From the NCBI RefSeq assembly GCF_028561275.1, contig NZ_JAQQTF010000019.1, positions 1 to 64,000 of the forward strand: a stretch of 64,000 nucleotides of DNA, given 5' to 3'. Positions 7,766 through 16,536 of the stretch are shown one piece after another; the first letter of the stretch is position 1, and each line of letters opens with the position of its first letter. The notes beneath the pieces are model-generated. The model saw only the letters and a list, made by a program, of their open reading frames with translations, was not told the DNA's origin and ran no database searches. This stretch comes from Aureisphaera galaxeae (GTDB taxonomy: Bacteria > Bacteroidota > Bacteroidia > Flavobacteriales > Flavobacteriaceae). Both the position numbers and the translations under genes were made by a program.

Positions 7766-8509
7766 TTACGAAAGTAATTTTGGGTTGATATCTAAAATGT
7801 TTTCTTTTCGATATTTGGTAATGAATTCATCGGTGAAGTGTTCATGTCCCATGATGCTTTCTTCCTGTAAGATGGCTTTTACGTCCAATTTTTCATAGGC
7901 TTTCAACATGGGTATGGAAACAGGGGCATAGCTAAAATGCCAAGGTTCGTATTCAAATCCTTTTCGGTTGGCATTGTCTGTATATACTTCATAAAATCCG
8001 AAGGATTCTGCATGTTTGTCCATCCATTCCTTGAATTTACAAAAGGGGCCTTTGCCATGGTAATGTTGGGCTTGCAAGACACTTTCAGGTCTGGGTGCAT
8101 TCGCATCGATGAGGTCCAGATCGGTGCCCCAATGGTGTCGCGATGTGCCTGGGATGGTAGAATATTCAATGATTTTTTCAATGGCTTCCATAGGGGATAG
8201 GCCTTGTCCTGTAAAGCGCTTGTATTTACCTTCAAAAATCTGTTTTTGTCGGTCGAAGCTGCGGTAGGCGGAAACCACTTCAATTTTTATTCCTTCTGTC
8301 GCTGCCGCAGTGCTCATCTTTTTAAGTGCTTGTGCTGTTTCCCGATGCATGGTCGAGGTATAGCTGTCGCCAGAAATATCGGGATTGCCTTTTCCTATGA
8401 GTTGATTGCGGGTAAATTCCTCCTGAAATGCGCCTAAGGAAAAGGAGGGAAGGAGGCTGCATCCGGCACCCATAATGAGTGATGTTTTTATAAAATCTTT
8501 TCGGTTCAT
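7766..8509 (-). CDS. M15 family D-alanyl-D-alanine carboxypeptidase (VanY-like), exported
   Basis: Trims terminal D-alanine from peptidoglycan stem peptides in the periplasm. The zinc motif SRHHWGTDLDLID and the downstream YEPWHFSYAP are the M15B/VanY signatures. The N-terminus MNRKDFIKTSLIMGAGC has the R-K-x-F-I-K form of a Tat signal followed by a GAGC lipobox, so it may be a Tat-exported lipoprotein. TatA is encoded in the same window at 13686. Divergent from the GNAT gene at 8554. Confidence 0.9.
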   Translation of the reverse strand: MNRKDFIKTSLIMGAGCSLLPSFSLGAFQEEFTRNQLIGKGNPDISGDSYTSTMHRETAQALKKMSTAAATEGIKIEVVSAYRSFDRQKQIFEGKYKRFTGQGLSPMEAIEKIIEYSTIPGTSRHHWGTDLDLIDANAPRPESVLQAQHYHGKGPFCKFKEWMDKHAESFGFYEVYTDNANRKGFEYEPWHFSYAPVSIPMLKAYEKLDVKAILQEESIMGHEHFTDEFITKYRKENILDINPKLLS

Positions 8510-8553
8510 TTCTTACTTTAGTGGTTTCTAAAAGTACTACTAATTTGTGAGTT

Positions 8554-8985
8554 ATGGCTATCGATTTCCGCATCATTCCTTCCGATAAAATTATGGACAT
8601 TTTGCCCTTGGTTTACAAACTGAACGAGGGGCGAATCACTAAAGAAGTTTTAACAGAGCGTATTTTGGAAATGGCGCAACAACGTTATGAATGTTTGGGG
8701 ATCTATGATGGCGATGCCCTAATTGGCGTATGTGGCATGTGGTTTCAGACTCGTCATTATGCGGGTAGGAGTTGTGAGGTAGACCACGTGATTATTGATG
8801 ATACTTATCGTGGCCAAGGTATTGGTGACAAAATGATGCAGTTTGTGTATGAACATGCCAAGAAAAAAGGTTGCCGTTGGGTAGAGTTAAACACCTACGT
8901 TCACAATTTCCCTTCTCATAAGTTTTATTACAACCAAGGGTTTGTGGCCAAAGGCTATCATTTTATTAAGGATATTACTAAATAG
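8554..8985 (+). CDS. GNAT family N-acetyltransferase
   Basis: A 143-residue single GNAT domain. The acetyl-CoA pyrophosphate loop appears as DDTYRGQGIGDKMMQ (R/Q-x-x-G-x-G/A) about residues 88-102, after strand 4 with VDHVIID; the C-terminus has the usual NFPSHKFYYNQGF. The acceptor is unknown. Alone on the plus strand, divergent from the VanY-like gene with 44 bases between. Confidence 0.9.
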   Translation: MAIDFRIIPSDKIMDILPLVYKLNEGRITKEVLTERILEMAQQRYECLGIYDGDALIGVCGMWFQTRHYAGRSCEVDHVIIDDTYRGQGIGDKMMQFVYEHAKKKGCRWVELNTYVHNFPSHKFYYNQGFVAKGYHFIKDITK

Positions 8986-9006
8986 TATAATTGTTTTGTG
9001 CTGTCT

Positions 9007-9090
9007 GGTCGAGCATCCACATGCCGCCAAAGCTCTAGCGGAAGCGTCAGTTGAGACCTTATTCAACCTCTCGATGGCGCTCGAGGTGAC
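9007..9090. repeat. Dispersed intergenic repeat element (copy related to 38115-38190)
   Basis: No gene fits here. The stretch begins GGTCGAGC and ends GGCGCTCGAGG, with inner GTTGAGACCTT. The same blocks (GGTCGAGC, GTCGAGACCT, CCTCGA and GCGCTCG) occur in the same order at 38121-38188. It lies between the convergent GNAT and peptidase E genes and could stop transcription from both sides. Confidence 0.5.
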
Positions 9091-9093
9091 CTG

Positions 9094-9801
9094 CTAAGTA
9101 ATTTGAGCCATAGAATTGCCAGTCTCCATTTCGTAAGGTTTCTTCCCCTGTTCAAAAATACGGGCTGTCAACGGTCCTTTCAATAAGATGTTTTCGCCAT
9201 CTACCTCAATCCAGCTTCCTTCGCGTATGCCAACTACGGGAATCGTGTTTTGTGTATGAAATTCCTTGATTCGGGTTTCCCTTGTTTCGCCCATATGGGT
9301 GCTGCCTTCAATAGGGTCTAAATAATGTGGATTGATGTTGAAGGGCAGGATTCCCAAGGTTTTAAAAGAAGGAGGATACACAATAGGCATATCGTTGGTG
9401 GTTTGCATGGTGAGCCCACAAATATTACTGCCGGCACTAGTTCCCAGATATGGCGTTCCGGTATGAATGGCCTGTCTCAAGGGTTCCATCACCCCATTCC
9501 TGTACAGTTGTGATACCAATACAAAGGTGTTACCGCCTCCGGTAAAAATGCCCTTGGCTTCTTGTATGGCTAGTACGGGGTCGTTGAACTCATGTAACCC
9601 TTTTACCTTTTTTCCGATACTTGAAAATGCCTTTGCTGCAGCTGCGGTATAAGCATCATGGGAAACACCACCCGGTCTGGCATAAGGAATAAAAACGATC
9701 TCTTCGGTTTCCGAAAAAAGCAGGGAGAGTTCGGGGAGTAGGTATTCGAGATAACCACTTCCAAAGACAGTGGAGGTACTGGCAACAATAAGACGTTTCA
9801 T
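9094..9801 (-). CDS. pepE: Peptidase E (alpha-aspartyl dipeptidase), S51 family
   Basis: A 235-residue cytosolic enzyme that cleaves N-terminal Asp dipeptides; the fold is that of class I glutamine amidotransferases with a Ser nucleophile. Visible are GIFTGGGNTFVLVSQL, the nucleophile elbow GTSAGSNICGLTM (Ser near residue 122), and NINPHYLDP with the catalytic His. Length matches the family (about 230). A TAAATTTG promoter-like box (plus coordinates 9818-9825) precedes it. Cyanophycinase-like paralogues are the main alternative, but those are longer. Confidence 0.88.
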   Translation of the reverse strand: MKRLIVASTSTVFGSGYLEYLLPELSLLFSETEEIVFIPYARPGGVSHDAYTAAAAKAFSSIGKKVKGLHEFNDPVLAIQEAKGIFTGGGNTFVLVSQLYRNGVMEPLRQAIHTGTPYLGTSAGSNICGLTMQTTNDMPIVYPPSFKTLGILPFNINPHYLDPIEGSTHMGETRETRIKEFHTQNTIPVVGIREGSWIEVDGENILLKGPLTARIFEQGKKPYEMETGNSMAQIT

Positions 9802-9884
9802 AAAATGGGTTTGTGTTCAAATTTAACAAAACCTTGACGGCCACATTAGGATTTTTCTAAGAAAACTCCACCTATATTTACGGT

Positions 9885-10649
9885 GTGACTAAATATACCT
9901 TCCTACTCACCTTCCTTTTCTCATCTGCGCTTTTTGCGCAGCAAAAGAAATTATACGGTAAGATTGAAAACAAAAAGGACATGGAAGGGATTCATATTCT
10001 GAATACTTCTTCGCGCTACAATTCGGTGACCAACGAAATTGGTGAGTTTTTCATTACCGTGAAGCCCAGCGATACTCTTTTGGTGTCTTCGGTAACCTAT
10101 GTGCCGGAACAGGTAGTGGTGACCCAAGAAGTATATGAACAGGGATACATTTCCATTACCCTGAGGGATTTGGTCAATGAATTGGATGAAGTGTTTTTGG
10201 GGCCTAATTTATCCGGCGATCTGGAACGTGACCTAAAGAACATCGAGGTAGAAGATCAAATTAATTTTGATGATGTAGGTATACCGGGTTTTAAAGGGAA
10301 GGCCGAAGAAAAAATCCCTAATCTAGTGGGGCAGGTAATTACACCATTTTCGGTGAATGTTGAAGGGCTCTACAAATACATAAGCGGGTATTACAAAAAG
10401 CTGAAGATGCGCCGTAAATGGGAGTCGCAGAATGTTCTGGTTTCCTTGCTCCTGTATCATTATCCACAAGGATATTTCAACGAAGCCTACCAGATTCCCG
10501 AAGAACGTACCTACGATTTTTTGCTCTATTGTGTCGAGACCAGTAATATGCAAAAGTACTTTGATGGTGGCCACCACGGACAGGTCATGGAAATCTTCGA
10601 AGAAAAGGCTGCCGAATACAGAAAACGCTTGAACGAAAAAAAGGAATAG
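9885..10649 (+). CDS. Secreted carboxypeptidase-like regulatory domain protein
   Basis: A 254-residue exported protein beginning with GTG (in context GGTGTGACT) and a clear signal peptide ending ALFAQQ. Residues about 22-90 form a CarboxypepD_reg-like beta-sandwich (GKIENKKDMEGIHILNTSS, EIGEFFITVKPSDTLLVSS), the domain found on many Bacteroidota surface proteins and TonB receptors. The rest is helical and charged, with no known catalytic motif. Function unknown. A TATATTTA box lies just upstream (9873-9880). Confidence 0.75.
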   Translation: MTKYTFLLTFLFSSALFAQQKKLYGKIENKKDMEGIHILNTSSRYNSVTNEIGEFFITVKPSDTLLVSSVTYVPEQVVVTQEVYEQGYISITLRDLVNELDEVFLGPNLSGDLERDLKNIEVEDQINFDDVGIPGFKGKAEEKIPNLVGQVITPFSVNVEGLYKYISGYYKKLKMRRKWESQNVLVSLLLYHYPQGYFNEAYQIPEERTYDFLLYCVETSNMQKYFDGGHHGQVMEIFEEKAAEYRKRLNEKKE

Positions 10650-10707
10650 ATTTTGTAACAAACCTAAAAAGTGAGCGTCCTATTAATTTTAGAATCGATT
10701 TAAAAAA

Positions 10708-11211
10708 ATGAAATTTTTCCGAATTGCGATCATCGCATTATGCATTCCGGTTTTGGCTTCTTTTACAGCCCACAAGTTCTACGTGAGCATTACCAAGATC
10801 GAATTTGCTGAAGAGGAACAGACCCTTCAGATTATTTCCAAAATTTTCATAGACGATATAGAAGATGTATTGCAGGAGCGATATGACAAAACCTTGGTGT
10901 TAGGGGCCGAATCCGAACAACCCAAGGATGTTCTTCTCATGAACAAATATGTGCTTCAGAAGTTTGATGTGCAGGTGAATGGTGTACCTATGAAGTATGA
11001 AATCCTGGGACACGAATACGAAAATGATATTCTAAAAGTTTATATAGAAATACAGCAGGTTTCTGAATTGAATTCCATCATGATCGAAAACAAAATATTG
11101 ATGGATAAATTCGAAGAACAGCAAAATATTATTCATGTAAAGAAATTTAAGAAGCGGAAAAGTTTGGTGTTGGATAAGGATAATCCTAAAGGAACGTTAA
11201 ACTTCGGGTAG
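10708..11211 (+). CDS. DUF6702 family exported protein
   Basis: A 167-residue protein with a signal peptide (about 1-20, ending VLASFTA) and the start of mature protein HKFYVSITKIEF. The family commonly sits upstream of a large M1-type metallopeptidase in flavobacteria, as it does here (next gene 79 bases on). The body is beta-rich, YVLQKFDVQVNGVPMKYEILG, with a basic end. No enzymatic motif is seen; a partner or chaperone of the peptidase is possible from position only. Confidence 0.75.
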   Translation: MKFFRIAIIALCIPVLASFTAHKFYVSITKIEFAEEEQTLQIISKIFIDDIEDVLQERYDKTLVLGAESEQPKDVLLMNKYVLQKFDVQVNGVPMKYEILGHEYENDILKVYIEIQQVSELNSIMIENKILMDKFEEQQNIIHVKKFKKRKSLVLDKDNPKGTLNFG

Positions 11212-11290
11212 TCACCTGCCAAAACCGCTGAGAAAAGCTATTTTTAAAGGTTTTAAAAATAATCAACAATCAAAACAATCAATAATAATT

Positions 11291-13600
11291 ATGAAACTAA
11301 TTAAGTACCTATCCCTAGCGGTTCTGTTCTTAATGGCAGGAGCGTCCTTCGCACAGGATGATGTCGAAAAAGAAGAGGAGCGCAAGCCTGGGCATTACAA
11401 CAACAATCGCTTTAAGCAATTGTACGAAGAATTTTCTACCCCGAATATGTACCGTTCTGGTAATGGGGCACCGGGACCTAACTACTATCAGCAGCAGGCT
11501 GATTACGTAATGGATCTTACCATAGATGACAAGAATGCTAAGCTTTATGGAGAAGAAACCATAACGTATACGAACAATTCTCCAGATGAATTGGAATACC
11601 TTTGGGTACAGTTGGACCAAAACGTACGTGCAAGGGATTCTAAATCTCCACTTATCGAGCCCAATGGTGCATTTCCAGCGGAGATGACAGGTTCTTTCAT
11701 CAATAAGTACATGGGTGCTGGATTTGACGGAGGTTTCAAAATAGATTGGGTTAAGGATGAAAAAGGAAAGCCACTTCCGCACACCATCAATAGAACGATG
11801 ATGCGTGTGGAAATGCCTAAGAATCTTAAGACAGGTGAAAAATTTGTATTCTCCATTAAGTGGTGGTACAACATTCCAGAACATACGGTAGATCGTGCCC
11901 GTAGTGGTTTCGAAACCTTCGGCGATGGTAATCGTGGATATGTTATCGCACAGTTCTACCCTCGTATGGCGGTTTACAATGATGTAGAAGGATGGCAAAA
12001 CAGTCAGTTCTGGGGGCGTGATGAATTCGCACTTCCCTTTGGTAACTTCGACGTAAATATTACCGTTCCTTCAGATCATGTGTTAGATGCTACTGGAAAT
12101 TTATTGAACCGTAAGGAAGTGTTTAGCAAGGAAATGATGAAGCGTTTCAACAAGGCTCAGAAAAGTTATGATGAACCTGTAATTATTGTTTCTCAAGAAG
12201 AGGCAGAAGCGGCATCTAAAGGATTTGCGACGGACACCAAGACTTGGAAGTTCCGCGCAGAGAATGTACGTGATTACGGAATCGCTACTTCGCGTCGTTA
12301 CATTTGGGATATGATGGCGGTTAAGATTGGAAATAGAGACGTAATGGCGGTTTCTATGTATCCGCCAGAAGGAAACCCATTGTGGGAAGACTGGTCTACC
12401 AAGTTAGTAGCAAGTACGTTGGAAACGTATTCCCGCATGGCTTTCGATTATCCATACCACAAAGCCATTTCGGTACATGCTAAGAACCAAGGGATGGAGT
12501 ATCCTATGATTTGCTGGAACTACGGTCGTCCTAACGCCGATGGTACTTACAGCGAAAGAACCAAGTATGGAATGTTTGGTGTAATCATTCACGAGGTAGG
12601 ACACAACTACTATCCTATGATCGTAAATAGTGATGAGCGTCAGTGGACTTGGATGGACGAAGGAATCAACACCTTTGTACAGTATGTGGCTGAGCAGGAT
12701 TTTGGTGAAAAATACCCAGAAGCCATTGCGCCTAACAAAACATATCCTTCACGAAGAGGACCTGCCAAGACCATTGTAGATTATATGGCCGGTAACCAAG
12801 ATCGTATGGCACCTATTATGACGAAAGGATTGAATACCTATAATTTTGGATCCAATGCCTATTCTAAGCCAGCCGTAGGATTGAATATTCTTCGTGAGAC
12901 TATTATGGGACGCGAATTGTTCGACTATGCTTTTAGAACGTACTCACAAAGATGGATGTTTAAGCACCCAACCCCAGAAGATTTCTTCCGTTCTATGGAG
13001 GACGCTTCTGCAGTAGATTTAGACTGGTTCTGGAGAGCTTGGTTCTTCACTACCGACTATACTGACATAGGTGTTACGGGAGTGAAGAAGTTCTATGTAA
13101 CTTCTAAAATGAACAAGGAGATCCGTGAAATGATGGAGGCTCGAGGATTAAAGGAAAGTGATCTTCCACCATTGGTATATTTGGTTGAAGAAGGAAGCGA
13201 GGACTACGATGAGAGTATGAAGAATGCTACCTTAGACGATGTAACTACACTTCAAGAGTACATCATGGATAATGTAGATGCTGCCGATAGAGCGAATCTT
13301 AAGAACCCTAAGTTTTTCTATGAAGTAACCTTCGAAAAGCCAGGAGGAATTCCAATGCCTATCATTGCAGAGTACACGTATAGCGATGGTTCTACCGAAA
13401 GGGTAACCTATCCTGCACAGATTTGGAGAAAGGACGATGCTTCTGTAGGAAAGGTAATCGCTTCAGAAAAAGAAATTACCAAGATTGTTGTAGATCCGGA
13501 TGAAGAAACTGCCGATATTGACACGTCTAACAACACTTGGCCTAAGAAAAAGAAATTGGGAGAATTCAACCAATTCAAAAACAAAGTAAAAGGACAATAG
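11291..13600 (+). CDS. M1 family metallopeptidase, exported
   Basis: A 769-residue zinc aminopeptidase-like protein with a signal peptide ending GASFAQ. The N-terminal beta-domain is followed by the exopeptidase-type GMEYPMICW motif (near residue 400, GAMEN equivalent) and the zinc site HEVGHNYYP with the third ligand in WTWMDEGINTF. The C-terminal third has long acidic stretches and ends in a basic tail KKKKLGEFNQF. It is probably periplasmic or surface-exposed; no T9SS sorting domain is visible. A strong terminator follows. Confidence 0.93.
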   Translation: MKLIKYLSLAVLFLMAGASFAQDDVEKEEERKPGHYNNNRFKQLYEEFSTPNMYRSGNGAPGPNYYQQQADYVMDLTIDDKNAKLYGEETITYTNNSPDELEYLWVQLDQNVRARDSKSPLIEPNGAFPAEMTGSFINKYMGAGFDGGFKIDWVKDEKGKPLPHTINRTMMRVEMPKNLKTGEKFVFSIKWWYNIPEHTVDRARSGFETFGDGNRGYVIAQFYPRMAVYNDVEGWQNSQFWGRDEFALPFGNFDVNITVPSDHVLDATGNLLNRKEVFSKEMMKRFNKAQKSYDEPVIIVSQEEAEAASKGFATDTKTWKFRAENVRDYGIATSRRYIWDMMAVKIGNRDVMAVSMYPPEGNPLWEDWSTKLVASTLETYSRMAFDYPYHKAISVHAKNQGMEYPMICWNYGRPNADGTYSERTKYGMFGVIIHEVGHNYYPMIVNSDERQWTWMDEGINTFVQYVAEQDFGEKYPEAIAPNKTYPSRRGPAKTIVDYMAGNQDRMAPIMTKGLNTYNFGSNAYSKPAVGLNILRETIMGRELFDYAFRTYSQRWMFKHPTPEDFFRSMEDASAVDLDWFWRAWFFTTDYTDIGVTGVKKFYVTSKMNKEIREMMEARGLKESDLPPLVYLVEEGSEDYDESMKNATLDDVTTLQEYIMDNVDAADRANLKNPKFFYEVTFEKPGGIPMPIIAEYTYSDGSTERVTYPAQIWRKDDASVGKVIASEKEITKIVVDPDEETADIDTSNNTWPKKKKLGEFNQFKNKVKGQ

Positions 13601-13618
13601 TCGTTTACCGATAAAATG

Positions 13619-13650
13619 AAAGCCCTTTCCTTTTCGGAAGGGGCTTTTTT
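13619..13650 (+). terminator. Rho-independent terminator after the M1 peptidase gene
   Basis: AAAGCCCTTTCC and GGAAGGGGCTTT pair around TTTTC, followed by six T. The same region lies just ahead of the tatA promoter box. Confidence 0.85.
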
Positions 13651-13673
13651 CTATAACTGCATTTCTAAATTTG

Positions 13674-13681
13674 TATCTTTG
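13674..13681 (+). promoter_or_regulatory. TAnnTTTG -7 box of tatA
   Basis: TATCTTTG ends four bases before the preferred tatA start codon at 13686. It is an exact match to the Bacteroidota -7 consensus. If used, transcription starts at or within a few bases of the ATG, so the mRNA would be nearly leaderless. No convincing TTG -33 box is seen. Confidence 0.5.
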
Positions 13682-13685
13682 CCCT

Positions 13686-13964
13686 ATGACACTTCCTCTA
13701 TTTATTAGCGGTGCCGAGATTGCATTCATCCTTTTCATCGTACTTATGGTTTTTGGAGCCGATAAAGTGCCGGAAATCGCACGTGGATTGGGAAAAGGAA
13801 TGCGGCAGATAAAGGATGCTACCAACGATATTAAAACCGAAATCACCAAGAGTGCGGAGAAGCAAGGTATCGATGTGGACATTACCAAGGATGTGAAGAA
13901 GGAAATTGATAAGGTAAAGGAAGATGTCAACGAGATTACCGGACCTATCAAACGCAACTTCTAA
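13686..13964 (+). CDS. tatA: Sec-independent protein translocase subunit TatA/TatE
   Basis: TatA multimers form the conduit of the twin-arginine pathway for folded proteins. I choose the ATG at 13686 (MTLPLFISGAEIAF); the frame extends back to a TTG at 13671, but that would run through the promoter box. Visible are the short transmembrane helix (EIAFILFIVLMVFGADKV), the FG-x-x-K-hinge, the amphipathic helix VPEIARGLGKGMRQIKDA and a charged C-terminal tail. Length about 92 residues is normal. Its stop abuts the ATG of the PAP2 gene. TatC is not in this window. Confidence 0.93.
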   Translation: MTLPLFISGAEIAFILFIVLMVFGADKVPEIARGLGKGMRQIKDATNDIKTEITKSAEKQGIDVDITKDVKKEIDKVKEDVNEITGPIKRNF

Positions 13965-14549
13965 ATGCTGGAGACACTCAGGCAATGGGATAGGGATCTA
14001 TTAATTTTTCTGAACAATTTAGGGACAAGTACGTTCGACGGTTTTTGGGTCTTCGTTACGAAGATTGAAAGTTGGACTCCGCTATTCTTGTTTTTTGCCA
14101 TCATTCTTTTTTATTACTTCGGAAAGAGAAAAGGGATTAAAGCATTCTTTTGGACACTCATCACTTTCGCCATCACTCTTTTCTTGACCGATGGAACCAA
14201 GCTATGGGTAGAACGGTTACGTCCCAATAATGTAACAGATTTGGCCGAGCAGCTTAGGGTGTTGCAATTCCCGGATACCTTCAGTTTCTTTTCTGGGCAT
14301 GCCTCCACCAGTTTTGCCATTACTACTTTTATGGTATTGCTCTTACGTCCGTTTACGAAATGGATCTATTTGGCGTATCTATGGCCGCTGTTGTTTTGCA
14401 CCAGTAGGATATATGTTGGGGTACATTATCCATTCGATATTTTGGTAGGGGCTTTGGTAGGAACGCTGCTTGCAGTGTTATCGTTCCGTTTATATAAGTT
14501 TTATATACGAAAAGACCCGGGATCTCCTCAGTCCCAGGCCTCTTCATAA
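13965..14549 (+). CDS. PAP2 family membrane phosphatase
   Basis: A 194-residue integral membrane protein of the phosphatidic acid phosphatase 2 family. The three-part signature is complete: KLWVERLRP (about 81-89), FSGHASTSF (about 105-113) and SRIYVGVHYPFDILVG (about 146-161). Five or six transmembrane segments are visible. Likely substrates are undecaprenyl pyrophosphate or other lipid phosphates, hydrolysed at the periplasmic face. It begins exactly after the tatA stop codon, so the two are co-translated. Confidence 0.92.
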   Translation: MLETLRQWDRDLLIFLNNLGTSTFDGFWVFVTKIESWTPLFLFFAIILFYYFGKRKGIKAFFWTLITFAITLFLTDGTKLWVERLRPNNVTDLAEQLRVLQFPDTFSFFSGHASTSFAITTFMVLLLRPFTKWIYLAYLWPLLFCTSRIYVGVHYPFDILVGALVGTLLAVLSFRLYKFYIRKDPGSPQSQASS

Positions 14550-14604
14550 GTACTCGACTTCTCGAATTTATCTATTTTGAAGATAACTTATTAATGTGTT
14601 GGGA

Positions 14605-14639
14605 GTCCTCCCCAAGCCCGGCTGCGCCTTGAGTAGGAC
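14605..14639. terminator. Stem-loop between convergent genes
   Basis: GTCCT (14605-14609) pairs with AGGAC (14635-14639) and CAAG (14613-14616) with CTTG (14628-14631), with a symmetric three-base internal loop and a GC-rich apex. It lies between the PAP2 gene and the minus-strand gene ending at 14650. There is no T-run, so it may be a REP-like structure instead of a classic terminator. Confidence 0.4.
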
Positions 14640-14649
14640 CCCTTATATA

Positions 14650-15648
14650 TTATTGCGGATACACTACAAAAGAGAAGGCACTATCACGTGCAGTTCCCGA
14701 AGCATCCTGGATTCTAACTGTAAAGGTATTGGCACCCGTAGTTTCGTATCCGGCAATTTCTGGAACACCAAATCCGATCGTAAACGGAGTAATGGTTACA
14801 ATGGTATTCGCTGGATTGGAATCTAGGTCCAAAGTGATTTCATATACTCCCGTTGCAGAGTTGTTTACAGAAGCAATTCCGTATCCTGTAGAAATACCTC
14901 CCAAGGAATCGATACTTCCGTATGCAATGGCAGTACTGTTTCCATAGATACGGTTAGCAGCAGGCGAATCAGTCGTCAGGGTACTTTCGTAGTATCCAGA
15001 AGTAGTCGTATTACCTGTAGCTAAATCTATAGACATATTGGCGGTTCCACCAGCCATGAACAATACATCATCACCAACATCGGCATATCCAATACCCCAT
15101 CCTGGGAAACCTGGAGAGTGCTGAGCGATCATTTTATCTGGGTTGGTAGTTCCACCCCCGTAGATCATTACTTGTGCACTCTGCTTACTGTGTAGGGCAG
15201 TGGCCACACTTCCGATAGCAGTTTCACCCACAGCTGTACCATTTAAGGTTACATGCAACCAAGGCTCAATGCCCAACCAGTTAACACTGGCCAAAGAGTT
15301 TACACTTCCTACCTGTACGGAGAATACTCCATTCGCATCGGTAGTTGGATTTTGGGTTTCATTGAACACGGCTCCTCCACCGGCACCATCTCTAATTTCG
15401 AAATCTACGGTTACAGCAGTGTTGATAATTAGTCCACCACCTGCATTTCTAGCGACAGCTTGGTAGTTGATTAATTCGGCAGCAGCAAATTCCCTGCTGT
15501 CATTGTTATCGGCTTTTTGTACGGCTACGACTTCACTGGAATTGTCGTGGATTTGGGTAGCCGAGGTATTTACCCCTTCTTGACCGAAGGAGATAGCAGT
15601 GACCATCATAAGGGTCATTACAGTAATGTATGTTATTCTAGCTTTCAT
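14650..15648 (-). CDS. Secreted protein with NYQAVARNA-type N-terminal domain
   Basis: A 332-residue exported protein: signal peptide ending AISFGQ, a short polar linker, then INYQAVARNAGGGLIINTAV and VDFEIRDG, NGVFSVQVGS. This beta-sandwich is common at the N-terminus of Bacteroidota surface proteins that carry collagen-like, tail-fibre or peptidase S74 parts. The C-terminal half (about 170-332) is a beta-rich domain with many Gly/Thr/Asn and no recognised catalytic motif, and there is no T9SS tail. It lies 11 bases after the T9SS gene at 15660, so both are on one transcript and may act as a surface pair. Confidence 0.75.
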   Translation of the reverse strand: MKARITYITVMTLMMVTAISFGQEGVNTSATQIHDNSSEVVAVQKADNNDSREFAAAELINYQAVARNAGGGLIINTAVTVDFEIRDGAGGGAVFNETQNPTTDANGVFSVQVGSVNSLASVNWLGIEPWLHVTLNGTAVGETAIGSVATALHSKQSAQVMIYGGGTTNPDKMIAQHSPGFPGWGIGYADVGDDVLFMAGGTANMSIDLATGNTTTSGYYESTLTTDSPAANRIYGNSTAIAYGSIDSLGGISTGYGIASVNNSATGVYEITLDLDSNPANTIVTITPFTIGFGVPEIAGYETTGANTFTVRIQDASGTARDSAFSFVVYPQ

Positions 15649-15659
15649 GATTGTGGTTT

Positions 15660-16160
15660 TTAGTTTTTAACGATTTTGAATGTTCTGGATTTGTTGGTGG
15701 ACTCCTGTACTACCTTAAGTACATAGTTTCCTGTGCTCAGCGCACTTAGGGAAAGGGTTTCGGCAGTGTTGCTGGCTTCTAATTCCTGTTGCATTACTTT
15801 TTTCCCTTGCATATCAAAAAGCATTGCTTGGAAGGTTTCACCAGCCATCTCTTTAAAGGAGATGTTTAGGTAATTGCTTACCGGATTAGGGTACACTGTG
15901 GCGTTGGCCTCAAGTGAGAAGTCCTCGGTACTGAGGGTAATCTCTACGATGGCACCCAACCAAAATCCTTGTCCCAATGATTCTCCATTGTCGATCATCC
16001 CGATCACGGGTTCGCCCAATGTGAAACTTAGGGTGTTGGAAGCACCGCTAATAGTAGCACCGGAGTTGGCCATAACCGTTTGGCCTAAGCTTTGCGCCTG
16101 AACCGTCCCCAGGGTTGCCACCACTAACAGTAGTGCATAGATTGTTTTCATAGTTTTCAT
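15660..16160 (-). CDS. Small secreted protein with T9SS type A sorting domain
   Basis: I place the start at 16160 (MKTMKTIYALLL); the open frame extends to 16187 but those residues precede the signal peptide. The signal ends LGTVQAQ. Then follows SLGQTVMANSGATISG-type repeat common in flavobacterial secreted proteins, and from about residue 85 the sorting domain: VYPNPVSNYLNISF, LFDMQGKKVMQQ, LSTGNYVLKVV, ending FKIVKN. About 166 residues, so most of the protein is export machinery signal with a mature part of perhaps 60 residues. First gene of the pair with 14650-15648. Confidence 0.85.
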   Translation of the reverse strand: MKTMKTIYALLLVVATLGTVQAQSLGQTVMANSGATISGASNTLSFTLGEPVIGMIDNGESLGQGFWLGAIVEITLSTEDFSLEANATVYPNPVSNYLNISFKEMAGETFQAMLFDMQGKKVMQQELEASNTAETLSLSALSTGNYVLKVVQESTNKSRTFKIVKN

Positions 16161-16187
16161 ATTTAATGTTACGTGGTTACTGATCAA

Positions 16188-16536
16188 TTAACTGAATATG
16201 AGTTTCGAAATCACAGTGACAAAGATGAGGAGTAGAGTCAGCTTCATCAAGAGTTAAATAGCTATTAATGAAGGTGTTATGTACTGTGTTTTTTCAAAGG
16301 TTTCCCCCTACCTATTGTAAGGTAAAACCGCAAAATGCATAAGTTGTTTTCTTATCGTATTTAGGGGAAAATCCCCTTACCCCAAGGTCTTTTTCACCTT
16401 TTTGTAGATTAGGAGGGGCTTTAAAGTACTATAAATCAATGAAATATAATGAATTTAACAGATATGAACAAAAATTGAGCCGCTGTTTTTCAGTATTTTA
16501 TATCTAATTTTATAAAAAACTTTAACACCAATAATT
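16188..16536. other. Divergent intergenic region
   Basis: About 350 bases with no credible ORF between divergent genes. It should hold the promoters of the T9SS gene (leftward) and of the lipoprotein/two-component operon (rightward). A small hairpin AGGGGA/TCCCCT is at 16363-16377. No exact TAnnTTTG box stands out. Confidence 0.4.

Noticed and set aside
11330-11998. 222-codon minus-strand frame antisense to the M1 peptidase gene
   Set aside because: It lies fully inside a well-supported gene, and its translation is a shadow of that gene with no domain or signal.
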